Source: VGTK01 sp046327915
GTDB lineage: Bacteria > Desulfobacterota > Binatia > UBA12015
DNA: 64,000 nt
Assembly (NCBI GenBank): GCA_046327915.1
Contig: JAXLXO010000008.1
Span: 62,001 to 126,000 of the forward strand
Direction of reading: 5' to 3'
The notes under the pieces are model-generated. The model had not been told where the DNA came from. It did not search any database and saw nothing but the letters and a program-made list of their open reading frames with translations. Each line of letters opens with the position of its first letter. Position 1 is the stretch's first letter. A program made the position numbers and the translations under genes. Positions 1-9,355 of this stretch are shown here, piece after piece.

Positions 1-357
1 TCGCGCCTCGCCGGCGTCAATCTGCTGCGCGGACGCTCCGACGGCGACGTCGTGCTGCTCGAGGACGGCTCGACCGTGTTCGCCGCCGGCAGTGGCAGCG
101 GCGACGTCTTCCTCGTCATCCACCCGACCGCGATCGCGCTGCACCGCACGCACCCCGAGGGCACACCGCGCAACGTCTGGCAGGCGACCGTCGACGGGCT
201 CGAGCCGCACGAGGGACGGGTGCGCGTGCGCCTGCGGGGCGCACATGCGCTGGTCGCGGAGGTCACGCCGCGCGCGGTCGCGGAGCTGCGGCTCGACGAG
301 GGCGGAGCGGTGTGGGCGAGCGTCAAGGCGACGGAGATCGTGCGCTATCCGGCCTGA
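1..357 (+). CDS. ModC-type ABC transporter ATP-binding protein, C-terminal fragment
   Basis: Only the last 118 codons are in the window; the gene enters from the left edge in frame 1 and stops with TGA. The visible part has the small beta-rich pattern of a TOBE (MopII-like) domain: 'HPTAIALHR' followed by 'NVWQATVDGLEP' and alternating hydrophobic strands. In molybdate, sulfate or related importers this domain follows the ATPase domain and binds oxyanion. The Walker motifs lie outside the window, so the substrate cannot be fixed. A molybdate role would suit the molybdoenzyme at 26359-29064, but this link is inference. The 3' end overlaps the convergent membrane protein gene by 13 bases. Confidence 0.7.
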   Translation, partial: SRLAGVNLLRGRSDGDVVLLEDGSTVFAAGSGSGDVFLVIHPTAIALHRTHPEGTPRNVWQATVDGLEPHEGRVRVRLRGAHALVAEVTPRAVAELRLDEGGAVWASVKATEIVRYPA

Positions 358-1982
358 CCGTCGCGCGACGCGGTGGTCGCGGGCTCGTTCCACGCCGGGA
401 CCAGCGGCCGTCGCAGCCAGAGCGTGAGCGCGGGCCCGCTCGACACCTGCACGAACTCGCCGCCGAGCCCCTGCCGGACCAGCGCACGCTCGACCGGCGC
501 AACGCTGCGCGAGGAGTACAGCAGGCCGTCGACGCGCACGCCGAGCCCCTCGACCGTCGCGACGACCTCCGGACCGGCGCGCACGACGGCGCGCTCCGCG
601 AGCCAGGCCACCGCCTCCGACTCCGTGCTGGCGAGCACCGCCTCCTGCGGCAGGCGCGCGCGGATCGCATCGTAGGTCGCGTCGGGCGGAGTGGCGAAGC
701 GGTGCGCGTTGGCGACCTGACGGATCGGCACCTGCGTGACGGCGAAGCACGCGAGCAGGAGAAACGAGGCGATCGCGGCGGCCGCGGTGCGGACGCGCGG
801 CCGCATCGGCATCGACGGGGCGAGAGCACTGCCGGCGCCGACGGTCAGGACGAGCAGGACCGGCGCGAACGAGGCGTGGAACCGCGCCTCGTGGTGCGTG
901 ACGGTGAAGATCAGCGAGCGCATGACGAACGAGAGCGCCACGAAGAGCGCCGCACGCTCCGCCGCATGCCGCGCCCGCACGAGCGCGGCCAGCGCCACGA
1001 GCGACAGCGGCGCGAGCCACGCGAGGCGCCAGCCGAAGAGGTCGCGCCACGCGCGCACCGGCCACGCGAGCTGCGCGAGCTTCGCGGCCAGCACGCCGGG
1101 CTCGCGGCGCAGCACGCTCCACGGGCTCTCCCAGGTCGCCGACGCGTACACGTCGCGCACGCCGTCGCGTCCGAGCAGGTTGCGGTCGAGGCCGAGGTAC
1201 GCGCCGGGCACGCCGGTCGCCAGCGCGCCGTGGACCAGCCAGAGCGCGACCGGAACGAGCCAGCCGGCGAGAACGAGCGCCGCCGCGCGCCGTCCCGCGG
1301 TGCCGCGGCCCGAGGCGATCACCGCGAACGCCGCGGCGAGCAAGGCGATCAGGTCGTAGCGCAGCAGGAACGCGAGCCCGAGCAGCAGGCCGAGCCCGAG
1401 CGGCGCCGCGCGACGGAGCGCAGACCGCGTGGCGCCACCGTCGCCGTCGCGCTCGCTCCGCGGTGCGACGATCACGGCCACGCCGAGCGTCGCGGCGACG
1501 ATCGCGAGCGACGCCGGCAGGTCCGGCAGGCCCGCGCGCACGAAGCCGAGCGGCGTCAAGCTCAGGACCTGGAATCCCGCCGCGAGCAGCCCCGGGCCGG
1601 TGCCGAAGAGAGCGGCGCCGAGCAGGAACGTCGCGACCGCGGTCGCGACCCAGAAGGCGTCTCCGATCCTGCGCGTCGCGTGCTCGTCCGCGCCGGCGAT
1701 CCGGAAGCACGGTGCGTACATCAGCGGCAGCAGCGGAAAGCGAGTGACGTTCGGCCACGGCGGCGCCGTCGGCAGCCCGGTCTCGCGCAGCCACGCGAGC
1801 ACGTAGGGATACGTCTGCAGCGTCGTCATGCCGTCGCCGCGCGCGATCTGCCGGCCGATGTCGGCGTAATGGTAGGCGTCGGGAAAGGTGAAGCCGCGCG
1901 CCCCGTCAGGCGCGGCGCGGACGCGCAGCACGGCGATCGCGACCAGCGCGACGAGCAGCGCGTGAACGGAACGGCGGGCCAT
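345..1982 (-). CDS. GT-C fold membrane glycosyltransferase (GT39/ArnT-like)
   Basis: A protein of about 545 residues with a Sec-type first membrane helix (MARRSVHALLVALVAIAVL) and roughly ten further hydrophobic helices. The first periplasmic loop carries acidic residues (FPDAYHYADIGRQIARGDG) where GT39/ArnT-type enzymes have their catalytic Asp. A soluble tail of about 130 residues follows the last helix. Such enzymes move sugars from polyprenyl phosphate to lipid or protein acceptors in the periplasm; donor and acceptor are unknown here. I chose the ATG at 1982 because the upstream in-frame extension is Arg-rich and lacks the signal-anchor shape. Its stop overlaps the preceding convergent gene. 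Confidence 0.7.
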   Translation of the reverse strand: MARRSVHALLVALVAIAVLRVRAAPDGARGFTFPDAYHYADIGRQIARGDGMTTLQTYPYVLAWLRETGLPTAPPWPNVTRFPLLPLMYAPCFRIAGADEHATRRIGDAFWVATAVATFLLGAALFGTGPGLLAAGFQVLSLTPLGFVRAGLPDLPASLAIVAATLGVAVIVAPRSERDGDGGATRSALRRAAPLGLGLLLGLAFLLRYDLIALLAAAFAVIASGRGTAGRRAAALVLAGWLVPVALWLVHGALATGVPGAYLGLDRNLLGRDGVRDVYASATWESPWSVLRREPGVLAAKLAQLAWPVRAWRDLFGWRLAWLAPLSLVALAALVRARHAAERAALFVALSFVMRSLIFTVTHHEARFHASFAPVLLVLTVGAGSALAPSMPMRPRVRTAAAAIASFLLLACFAVTQVPIRQVANAHRFATPPDATYDAIRARLPQEAVLASTESEAVAWLAERAVVRAGPEVVATVEGLGVRVDGLLYSSRSVAPVERALVRQGLGGEFVQVSSGPALTLWLRRPLVPAWNEPATTASRDGQAG

Positions 1983-2126
1983 CCTCGCACGCGCTACACC
2001 GGTGCGGCGGTGCGCCGCAGAGCGCATTTCTACGTGCTGCGCGGGCCGGACGGCCCGCATGCGCGCGCCACGCCGGACGAGCGTCCGCCGCCGCCGTCAG
2101 CTACCCGCGTCGGCGGGAATCGCGCC

Positions 2127-3095
2127 ATGCCCTGCCCCGTCACCACGGACGTCTCCCGCGCCGCAGACGTGCTGCGCGCGGGCGGACTCGTCGCGCTGCC
2201 GACCGAGACCGTCTACGGCCTCGGCGCGAACGCGCTCGACCCGAGAGCCGTCGCGCGCATCTTCGCCGCCAAGCGACGGCCCGCGTTCGACCCGCTGATC
2301 GTGCACGTCGCGACGCCGGACGACTGGCCGAGGGTCGCGAGCGCGATGCCGCCGCAGGCGCTCGCGCTCGCACGGCGCTTCTGGCCCGGCCCGCTGACGC
2401 TGGTCCTGCCGAAGCTGCGCGCGATTCCCGACATCGTGACCTCGGGCCTGCCGACCGTCGGCGTACGCGTGCCGGATCACGCACTGATGCGCGCGGTGCT
2501 CGAGCGCGCGGGATGTCCCGTCGCGGCACCGAGCGCGAACCGCTTCGGGCGGCTCAGCCCGACGCGCGCCGCGCACGTGGTCGAGCAGCTCGGCGACGAC
2601 ATCGACCTCGTGCTCGACGGCGGACCGTGCGCCGTCGGCGTCGAGTCGACGATCGTCCGGCCGGACGCGGACGGCGTCACGGTGCTGCGCCTCGGCGGGC
2701 TGCCCGTCGAGCAGATCGAGGCCGTCGCCGGTCCGGTGCGGATCGCCGCGCACGAGTCGCCGACCGCCCCCGAGGCGCCCGGCATGCTGCCGCAGCACTA
2801 CGCGCCGCGCACGCCGATCGCGCTCGTCGCCGCCGGCACGGTCCCGGCGCGGCCGCCGGGCGCGCGCTGGGGCCTGCTCGCGCTGCGCGCGGACGCGGTG
2901 CCGGCGGCGGACGGCGCCTGGGCGGCGACCGAGTACTTGACGGACGACGGCGATCTCGTCACCGCCGCCGCGAAGCTCTTCGACGCGCTCCATCGCCTCG
3001 ACGCGCTCGGCCTCGAGCGCATCGTTGCGCTCGCCTTCCCCGACGAGGGGCTCGGCCGCGCGATCAACGACCGTCTGCGCCGCGCGGCCGCCTGA
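2127..3095 (+). CDS. L-threonylcarbamoyladenylate synthase (Sua5/TsaC family)
   Basis: A 322-residue protein that makes threonylcarbamoyl-AMP from Thr, bicarbonate and ATP for the t6A37 modification of ANN-decoding tRNAs. Visible family marks are PTETVYGL (25-32), the KRRP loop (49-52), an APSAN block, and GVESTIV. After the YrdC domain comes the extra C-terminal Sua5 domain reached through a linker ending PGMLPQHYAP, which is typical of the long Sua5 form rather than short TsaC. The ATG at 2127 follows a long open but Arg-rich stretch that I treat as non-coding. It is expected to be essential and cytoplasmic. Confidence 0.93.
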   Translation: MPCPVTTDVSRAADVLRAGGLVALPTETVYGLGANALDPRAVARIFAAKRRPAFDPLIVHVATPDDWPRVASAMPPQALALARRFWPGPLTLVLPKLRAIPDIVTSGLPTVGVRVPDHALMRAVLERAGCPVAAPSANRFGRLSPTRAAHVVEQLGDDIDLVLDGGPCAVGVESTIVRPDADGVTVLRLGGLPVEQIEAVAGPVRIAAHESPTAPEAPGMLPQHYAPRTPIALVAAGTVPARPPGARWGLLALRADAVPAADGAWAATEYLTDDGDLVTAAAKLFDALHRLDALGLERIVALAFPDEGLGRAINDRLRRAAA

Positions 3096-3153
3096 GCCTC
3101 GTCCCGCGCCGCCGGATCTCACGGCGAGCCCCGGACGGGCCGATAGAGTCCGC

Positions 3154-3987
3154 GTGACCCGAACGCCGGACGAGCGCGACGAGACGTCGTCGTACATCCT
3201 GCGCGGCGGCGACGACGGCGCCGCGCGGCTGCGCATCCTCGGCGAGGCGACGCGGCCGACGACGCTGCGCCTGCTCGAGCGCGCCGGCCTCGCCGCGGGC
3301 ATGCGCGTGCTCGACGCCGGCTGCGGCAGCGGCGAGGTGACCGCGGAGATGGTGCGCATCGTCGGAAGGTCGGGCCGCGTCACCGCGATCGACGCGGATC
3401 CCGTCCTGCTCGAGCACGCGCGCGCGCGTGTCCGCGCCGCGGGCGGCAACGCGACCTTCGTGCGCGCGGACGTCACCGCCGAGCTGCCGGCGGAGATCGC
3501 GCGCGATCACGATCTGGTCTACGCGCGCTTCCTGCTCTCGCACCTGCGCTCGCCAGAGGCGGGATTGCTCCGTCTGCGCGATACGGCGCGGCCGGGCGGG
3601 ACGCTCGTCGTCGAGGACGTCGACTTCCCGGGACACTTCTGTCATCCGCCGTCCGCGGCGTTCGCACGGTACGTCGAGCTTTACCAGCAGGTCGCGCGGC
3701 ATCGCGGCGGCGATCCCGCGATCGGCCCGCGACTGCCCGCGCTGCTGCGCGCCGCGGGTTTGACGGGCATCGAGGCCGAGGTCGCGCAACCGGTGTTCCT
3801 CGACGGCGAAGGAAAGCGCGTCACGCAGCTCACGCTCGCCGGGATCCGCGACGCGGCGATCGACGCCGGCCTCGCCGACGCGGCCGAGATCGACGCGCTG
3901 CTCGCGACGCTCGACGAGGAGCGCCGCCGGCCCGACACGCTGCACAGCATCGCGCGCATCGTGCAGGCCCGCGGCACGCGTCCTTGA
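3154..3987 (+). CDS. SAM-dependent class I methyltransferase
   Basis: A 277-residue protein from a GTG start 58 bases after sua5. Motif I is VLDAGCGSGEVT, the glycine-rich SAM loop. The acidic end of beta-2 is AIDADP, followed by FVRADV and a motif IV region DLVYARFLLSHL. These fit the UbiE/Methyltransf_25-type small-molecule methyltransferases. The C-terminal 100 residues, which would bind substrate, give no clue to the acceptor. The same-strand spacing suggests cotranscription with the Sua5 gene, but there is no obvious functional tie. An upstream in-frame ATG at 3025 would overlap sua5 by 71 bases and is less likely. Confidence 0.85.
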   Translation: MTRTPDERDETSSYILRGGDDGAARLRILGEATRPTTLRLLERAGLAAGMRVLDAGCGSGEVTAEMVRIVGRSGRVTAIDADPVLLEHARARVRAAGGNATFVRADVTAELPAEIARDHDLVYARFLLSHLRSPEAGLLRLRDTARPGGTLVVEDVDFPGHFCHPPSAAFARYVELYQQVARHRGGDPAIGPRLPALLRAAGLTGIEAEVAQPVFLDGEGKRVTQLTLAGIRDAAIDAGLADAAEIDALLATLDEERRRPDTLHSIARIVQARGTRP

Positions 3988-4012
3988 CGGCGCGCCTCGC
4001 GACGCAGCGCCG

Positions 4013-6421
4013 CTAGCGCCGGCCTCCGCCGCCGCGGAAGCCGCCGCCGCCGAATCCGCCGCGGAAGCCTCCTCCGAAGCTGCCGCCGCCGAAGCGATCG
4101 CCGCCGTCGAAGCCGCCACCGCCGAAGCGGTTCGCGCCGCCGTAGCCCGCGAAGCGGTCGCCGCCCTGCTGGAACGAGCTCCAGCGCTGGTTGCCGAGCT
4201 GGCGCGCCTGGAAGTCGCGATCGAGGTTGCCCCACGCGTTTCCCTGCGAGAAGCCGACACCGCGGTCGGCTCCGCCGTAGGCGCGATCGGCGCCGGCCTG
4301 CCCGGGCAGCTCGCCGAGCGTCCCTGCGTTGCCGTGGCTCGGGTCCGAGCCGCCGGGTCCGGCGAGCGTGTCGCGACCCGGCATGTTCGGATCCTGGCGG
4401 GCGGCGTTCTGCGCGCGGTCGGCGGCGCTCTGCCCGCTCGCGGCGCTCGCGGTGTTCGGGTGCTGAACGTCGTTCCAGCCGTCGTTGCCGTACTTCTGCC
4501 AGCTGCCGTCCTGCCGGCGGTAGACGTTGCCGTCACGGTCGGCGTAGACGTCGCCGCCCTTGTTGCCGAGGTACGTCGTGTTGCCAACGCGACCCGCGTA
4601 GTGGTTGCCGGAGTCGACGACGGTGCCGCCGCCCCAGCGGTTGTACACGTTCACGTTGTTCACGTTGACGGTACGATTGTAATTGACGCTGCCGCCACCC
4701 CAGCCCCATCCCCAGCCGGCGGGTCCCCACCACGGATGGCAGAAGGCGCCGGCGGTGTAGCCGAGCGCGAAGCCGGTCGCCGCACCCCACGCGAAGCCGG
4801 CGCCGAAGCCGTAGGTGTACGGCGGACCGATCCACACCGAGCCGACCCACGGCTGGTAGACGTATCCCGTGCCGTAGACGACCGTCCCCGCCGGCACGAC
4901 GTACGTGCCGTAGTAGCCCGGCGTGTAGCCGACGTAGACCACGTCGGGCGTCGAGCCGTACACGCGGACGTACGTCACGTAGTACAGCGGCGAGCTCGGC
5001 GGGATGGTGTAGATCGCGGGCGGCACCGCGTCGGCGATCACCCACGGCCCCGACGGCGCGCCGCTCGTGAACCACACGCCGTTCACCACCGCGAGGTACT
5101 GCGACGGCGACACCTCGATGATGGGTGTCGCGGTGTTCGCGGCATAGCGCAGCGACGTGCCCTCGATCGGCTGGAACTTCGGCTCGCCGTCGTACTGCGG
5201 CGGCGGCATCTGCGCGGAGCTGCGCTGCACCGTGGCGGTCTGCGGCACGTTCGCCGAGATCGCCGCCTCCTGCGCCTGCGGCGTTCCCGACACCGACGTC
5301 AGCACCGTGCCCTTGGGGTGGTTGAACGGAATGCTCGCGAAGTCCGCCGGCAGGCGATCCGCGGGGACGAACGTCCACGGCCCCTGCGTCAACGACGAGG
5401 CGCTGAACCAGCGTCCGGAGATCAGCGCGTAGTACGTCTGGTTCGACGTATCGAGGAACAGGTCGGCGGTGGTGTTGGTGACGTCGAGGATCTGCGTGCT
5501 CGCGATCGGCTGGTACTGCGGCGCGCCGTCGGTCTGCAGCAGCTCGGCCGGCCCGGTCGAGACGTACAGCTCCGGCAGGACGCCCTGCTCGAGCTCGCTC
5601 TTCGCCGCGCCGGGCGGGTCGCTCAGCAGGTCCACCTGTCCCTGCTTGACGGCGGCGTCCTTCGCCGCCTCGAGGGCGGCGGGCGGGTTCGTGGCGGAAG
5701 TCCACGGACCATCGAGCGAGCTCGCGGTCGCCCAGCGGTTCATCGTGTAGAGGTAGTAGGCGCCGTTCTGCTGATCGAGCAGCAGCAGCGCGCGCGTGTT
5801 GATCACGCGCAGCAGCGTCTGCTCGCCCTCGACCTGGCGCATCACCGGCGCGCCGTCGACGAGCACGAGGATCGCCGGCTTCTCGCTGACGAGGATGCGC
5901 GGCGGCGCGTTCTTCACCTGCACGCCGCCGGCGGTCGCCTGCGTCGCGCGCGTCACCTGCAGGTTCGCCTCGAGACGGTCGAGCGCGATCGTGACCACCC
6001 CCTGCGGCACCGCGCCGCGCAGCGTCTGCAGGTACGCGTCGGACTGGTCCGCCGCGGTCGGGAACGACGCGCGCGTGATCTCGATGTCGTGCAGCGTGAC
6101 GACGCGGCTCTGCTTGTCGACGTCGGTGCGCGCGGTGAACCAGATCACGCCGAAGGTCGGCGTCGGCGAGGCCTGCGTCGCGACCGACACCGCGGCGCGC
6201 TCCTTCAGGACGTTGCCGTCCCAGCTGTCGACCTGCGGCTGATAGACCGTGATCGTCGCGCCGCCGCCCTTCACCTGACGCGGCCAGCCGATGTCGGTCG
6301 GAGCGGACGCCGACGGCGGCGTTCCGCCGCCCTGCTGTGCGTGCGCGGGCAGCGCGACGGCGAGCACCAGAAACAGAGCCAGCGCCAGCGCGCGACGGGA
6401 CGAGGGCGAAACCGCGATCAT
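4013..6421 (-). CDS. Exported GPW-repeat protein with Tyr/Gly-rich and Gly-rich tail
   Basis: An 802-residue protein with a clear Sec signal peptide (MIAVSPSSRRALALALFLVL...AHA). Three repeats of about 50 residues occur at 190-240, 299-349 and 411-460. Each has an 'NT..LLLD...YY' strand region, then a (R/V)W[AF] element and a closing GPW. Residues 480-600 are rich in Tyr, Gly and Trp (YVGYTPGYYGTYV, WGWGWGG), then a hydrophilic NVYRRQDGSWQKY segment, and a tail of FGGG/RGG runs. The layout resembles proteins annotated as carbohydrate-binding family V/XII, but I cannot assign a ligand. It is probably surface or periplasmic. The ATG at 6421 is chosen for the signal peptide. Confidence 0.8.
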   Translation of the reverse strand: MIAVSPSSRRALALALFLVLAVALPAHAQQGGGTPPSASAPTDIGWPRQVKGGGATITVYQPQVDSWDGNVLKERAAVSVATQASPTPTFGVIWFTARTDVDKQSRVVTLHDIEITRASFPTAADQSDAYLQTLRGAVPQGVVTIALDRLEANLQVTRATQATAGGVQVKNAPPRILVSEKPAILVLVDGAPVMRQVEGEQTLLRVINTRALLLLDQQNGAYYLYTMNRWATASSLDGPWTSATNPPAALEAAKDAAVKQGQVDLLSDPPGAAKSELEQGVLPELYVSTGPAELLQTDGAPQYQPIASTQILDVTNTTADLFLDTSNQTYYALISGRWFSASSLTQGPWTFVPADRLPADFASIPFNHPKGTVLTSVSGTPQAQEAAISANVPQTATVQRSSAQMPPPQYDGEPKFQPIEGTSLRYAANTATPIIEVSPSQYLAVVNGVWFTSGAPSGPWVIADAVPPAIYTIPPSSPLYYVTYVRVYGSTPDVVYVGYTPGYYGTYVVPAGTVVYGTGYVYQPWVGSVWIGPPYTYGFGAGFAWGAATGFALGYTAGAFCHPWWGPAGWGWGWGGGSVNYNRTVNVNNVNVYNRWGGGTVVDSGNHYAGRVGNTTYLGNKGGDVYADRDGNVYRRQDGSWQKYGNDGWNDVQHPNTASAASGQSAADRAQNAARQDPNMPGRDTLAGPGGSDPSHGNAGTLGELPGQAGADRAYGGADRGVGFSQGNAWGNLDRDFQARQLGNQRWSSFQQGGDRFAGYGGANRFGGGGFDGGDRFGGGSFGGGFRGGFGGGGFRGGGGRR

Positions 6422-6498
6422 GAAGAGCCTCCTGCGCGAGCCTCCATCGCCACCGGGGATCGTGCAACCACCACGCGGGCGCCGCCCGGCGGCGCGCG

Positions 6499-7152
6499 TC
6501 AGTGTGTGTCGTCGGCCGTGCTCCAGCGGTTCCAGCGCACGATGCTCTCGACCGGCGGCCGCTTGCCGGGCTTGAAGTCGAGGCCCTTCGTGTACGCGAC
6601 CGGCAGCAGCGCGGTCTGCGTGACGTCGTCGGGCAGGCCGAGCAGATCGCGCACGCGCTGCTCGTAAAGCAGGTGCAGCGTGGTGAAGGTCGAGCCCAGT
6701 CCGCGGCTGCGCAGCGCGAGCTGGAAGCTCCACACCGCGGGATAGATCGAGCCGAACGCGGACGCGGCGAGCACCAGCGGCGCACCGTCGGGCAGGCGCT
6801 CCGCGAGGCACGGGATCGCGAGCAGCGGCACCTCGCCGAGACGCTCCGCGAGCCACAGCGCCGCGTCGTAGACGTCGCGCGTCTGCTCGTCGTGCGCGGT
6901 CTGCTCCATCGACCAGCGGATCGCGGGGATGCCATCGCGGTAGATGGCGCCGAGCTCGCGCTTGAGCTCCGGGTCGTCGACCAGCAGCCAGCGCCAGCGC
7001 TGCGTGTTCGACGCGGTCGGCGCCTGCTGCGACAGACGGACGCAGTCGAGCACGACGTCGCGCGGCACCGGACGCGAGAAGTCGAGCCGCTTGCGGACGG
7101 CGCGCGTGGTCGAGAGCAGGCGGTCGACGGTCGCGAGATCGAAGTCGCTCAT
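6499..7152 (-). CDS. Nitroreductase family protein
   Basis: A 217-residue FMN-dependent nitroreductase-fold protein. The N-terminal RAVRKRLDF block and QQAPTASNTQRWRWLLV correspond to the phosphate- and FMN-binding start of the family, and the C-terminal part contains LLPVAYTKGLDFKPGKR. Members reduce nitroaromatics, quinones or enones with NAD(P)H; the substrate is unknown. Start at ATG 7152 (MSDFDLATVDRLL) is preferred to the ATG 15 bases upstream because helix 1 starts there. It lies upstream of, and in the same direction as, the GPW-repeat gene with a 77-base gap. Confidence 0.87.
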   Translation of the reverse strand: MSDFDLATVDRLLSTTRAVRKRLDFSRPVPRDVVLDCVRLSQQAPTASNTQRWRWLLVDDPELKRELGAIYRDGIPAIRWSMEQTAHDEQTRDVYDAALWLAERLGEVPLLAIPCLAERLPDGAPLVLAASAFGSIYPAVWSFQLALRSRGLGSTFTTLHLLYEQRVRDLLGLPDDVTQTALLPVAYTKGLDFKPGKRPPVESIVRWNRWSTADDTH

Positions 7153-7219
7153 CGCACCGGCATTCACCGGCGCGGCGGCCGCGTCAAGAAATCCACCGCG
7201 ACGCGACGAAGGCGGTGCG

Positions 7220-9262
7220 TCAGCTGTTGGTCGCCTCGGGCGGCCGGGCCTCGATCGTGACCGTCACGCGCATCGGCTGCCCGTCGCGCACCAGCCCGAG
7301 CTCGACCTTCGTGCCGATGCCCATGACGTACATCCACTTCTGGAAGTCGCCGACCGACTGGATCGCGTGCCCGCCGAGCTCGACCAGGAAGTCGCCCGGC
7401 TTGACGCCCGCCGATGCGGCCGGGCTCGGCACGAACACGTCGTCGATGCCGATGCCGTTGACCGGCAGCGCGGCCGCGGGCTTCTCGCCCGTGGTCCGTT
7501 TCAGCATGCGGTCCAGCTCGAGGACGGAGATGCCGAGCCACGGCGAGCGCGTGCTGTGCGCGACCTTGAGCGCCTCGTAGAGATTGAGCACGAGGTTGAT
7601 CGGCAGCACGTACCCGTTCGCGGCACGGCCCGGCGGCGGTGCTGCGCCGCGCGGCTCGCCGACGCTCAGGCCGACGACGCGGCCCTGGATGTCGACCACC
7701 GGCCCGCCGAGAGCGCGCTCGGGGATCACGAGCGAGCTCTGCACGCGCGTCGCGGACAGCTCCTGCTGGTAGCACTGCCGCGCCGGTGGAGCGGCGACGA
7801 TGCCGACCGCGAGCGCCTGCTCCGCACCGGGTGGATCGCCGATGGCCAGCAGCCAGTGCCCGATCGCGAGACGGTCGCTGTCGCCGAGCTCGGCGGGCGG
7901 CGGCGTCTGCGAGGCGCCGTCGGACGGCTCGGCGATGCGCAGCACGGCGATGTCGAGCGTCGGCTCGCTGCCGACGATGCTCGCGACGCGGTGCGTGTGG
8001 TCCGCGAGTTCGACGTCCACCAGCGCCACGAGCTCGCCCCTGTCGTCGCGCAGCAGCTGGTCGCGCGACAGCACGAAGCCGGCGTCGTCGGCGACGAAGC
8101 CGCTGCCGAAGCGCACCGGCCGGTAGCCCGGATAGCGGAGCGCGTCGACGCCGGCGGTGGTCCACACCGGACCGCGCTCGGGAACCTTCTGCTCCGGCGA
8201 CCACGCCGCGTCGCGGACGTAGCCGGTCACGCCGACCACGCTCGGAAGGACGCGCGCCGCGACCGAGCCGAACGCGTCCTGCAGCTGCAGCGCGGCGGCG
8301 ATCCCGCCGTCCGACGACGGCGGCGGCACGGCGGCATTCGCGGCGCGCGCACGCGCGCGTCCGACGGGCGTCCCCGCTTCCACGGCCGCGCGCGCGCCCG
8401 GCTCGGCACGCAGCTGGTCCACGTGCTCGGGCGTCGCGTTCGGGTCGCGCCTCTTCAGATAGTCCAGCAGCTCGACGTTCGACGACGACACGAGCTCCTC
8501 GAGCGACGGTGCGACGCCCGCAGACGAACGCTGCGGCGCGAAGCCGACGCGCAGGGTCGGCACGAAGAACGCGACGTCCCAGCGCTGCTGCTCGTCGTAC
8601 GCGAGCGCGTATGACGGCATCGCGGTTCCGGCGACGCCGTGCGTGAGCGCGTTGAACGTCTGCCGCGGCGAGAGCTTCTCGAGGAACGCGCCGCGGAACG
8701 CCGTCGGCGGCGGGTCCATGCCGGGCGACGAGCGGCCGTCGCCGGCGCCGGTGTCGCCGTGGCACGGCGCGCAGTCGGTCTCGTAGAGACGGCGTCCGTT
8801 CGCGAGATCGGGCGTGTTCGCCGGCAGCGCGACGCCGCCCACGCTGGCGATGAGTCGCGGCAGCAGCTTCCGCGACGCGGCGTACACGCGCTCGGCCGGC
8901 GCCTTCTGCTGCACGTCGCGCTGCAGCGCGACGATGCCGTCGGCGACCGGCACCGTGCGGTCGGGGCGCGCCGCGTACTCGCTCGCGAGCTGCTTCAGCA
9001 TGCGCAGCACCTCGCCGTACTCGGCCTGGTCGACGACGTTGCCGTCGCGCACCGCGTTCTCGTAGTCCATGCCGACGTACTCGAGGAGGAACACGAGCCG
9101 TCCGGCGCGCTCGTCGCTTTTCGCGGGCGCGGCGTCGGATTGCGCCGCACCTGACGCCGGCGCGGCCGCCGCCTTCGGTGCGGTCGCTGCGCACACGCCC
9201 GCGGCGAGGAAGAGAGCCGCCACGGCGCGGACGCCGGAGCTGGAACGCGGTCGGTGCTGCAC
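7220..9262 (-). CDS. c-type cytochrome fused to catalytically dead HtrA-like module with PDZ
   Basis: A 680-residue exported protein. Residues 1-35 form a signal peptide. Residues 55-140 (LVFLLEYVGMDYENAVRDG) resemble the periplasmic region found before the cytochrome domain in FTR1-type iron permeases. A class I cytochrome c domain follows, with CAPCH at 164-168 and a likely axial Met in GTAMPSY (Met215). Residues 320-540 align with an HtrA trypsin fold: GSGFV (386-390), LDIAVLRI with Asp437, and GGP (519-521). The usual catalytic His is Gln402 and the Ser before GGP is Leu518. A PDZ domain (about 560-670) closes the protein. I infer a non-proteolytic, haem-bearing periplasmic scaffold or sensor. 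Confidence 0.85.
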   Translation of the reverse strand: MQHRPRSSSGVRAVAALFLAAGVCAATAPKAAAAPASGAAQSDAAPAKSDERAGRLVFLLEYVGMDYENAVRDGNVVDQAEYGEVLRMLKQLASEYAARPDRTVPVADGIVALQRDVQQKAPAERVYAASRKLLPRLIASVGGVALPANTPDLANGRRLYETDCAPCHGDTGAGDGRSSPGMDPPPTAFRGAFLEKLSPRQTFNALTHGVAGTAMPSYALAYDEQQRWDVAFFVPTLRVGFAPQRSSAGVAPSLEELVSSSNVELLDYLKRRDPNATPEHVDQLRAEPGARAAVEAGTPVGRARARAANAAVPPPSSDGGIAAALQLQDAFGSVAARVLPSVVGVTGYVRDAAWSPEQKVPERGPVWTTAGVDALRYPGYRPVRFGSGFVADDAGFVLSRDQLLRDDRGELVALVDVELADHTHRVASIVGSEPTLDIAVLRIAEPSDGASQTPPPAELGDSDRLAIGHWLLAIGDPPGAEQALAVGIVAAPPARQCYQQELSATRVQSSLVIPERALGGPVVDIQGRVVGLSVGEPRGAAPPPGRAANGYVLPINLVLNLYEALKVAHSTRSPWLGISVLELDRMLKRTTGEKPAAALPVNGIGIDDVFVPSPAASAGVKPGDFLVELGGHAIQSVGDFQKWMYVMGIGTKVELGLVRDGQPMRVTVTIEARPPEATNS

Positions 9263-9355
9263 GCGGAGGCCCGTCTAGAAGATCGGCCCCGTCCACGCCA
9301 GCGTTTGTGTCCGCGGCCGCGCGGCCGCTAGGGTCGCGCCCGGAGGTTCGACACG

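Noticed and set aside
312..2126. Long plus-strand open frame leading into the Sua5 gene
   Set aside because: It is Arg/Ala/Gly-rich with no domain and lies opposite the membrane glycosyltransferase; high GC leaves such frames open by chance. Sua5 starts at 2127.
2097..3476. Minus-strand 459-codon frame opposite the Sua5 and methyltransferase genes
   Set aside because: No motif and low-complexity composition; both real genes opposite have strong family signatures.
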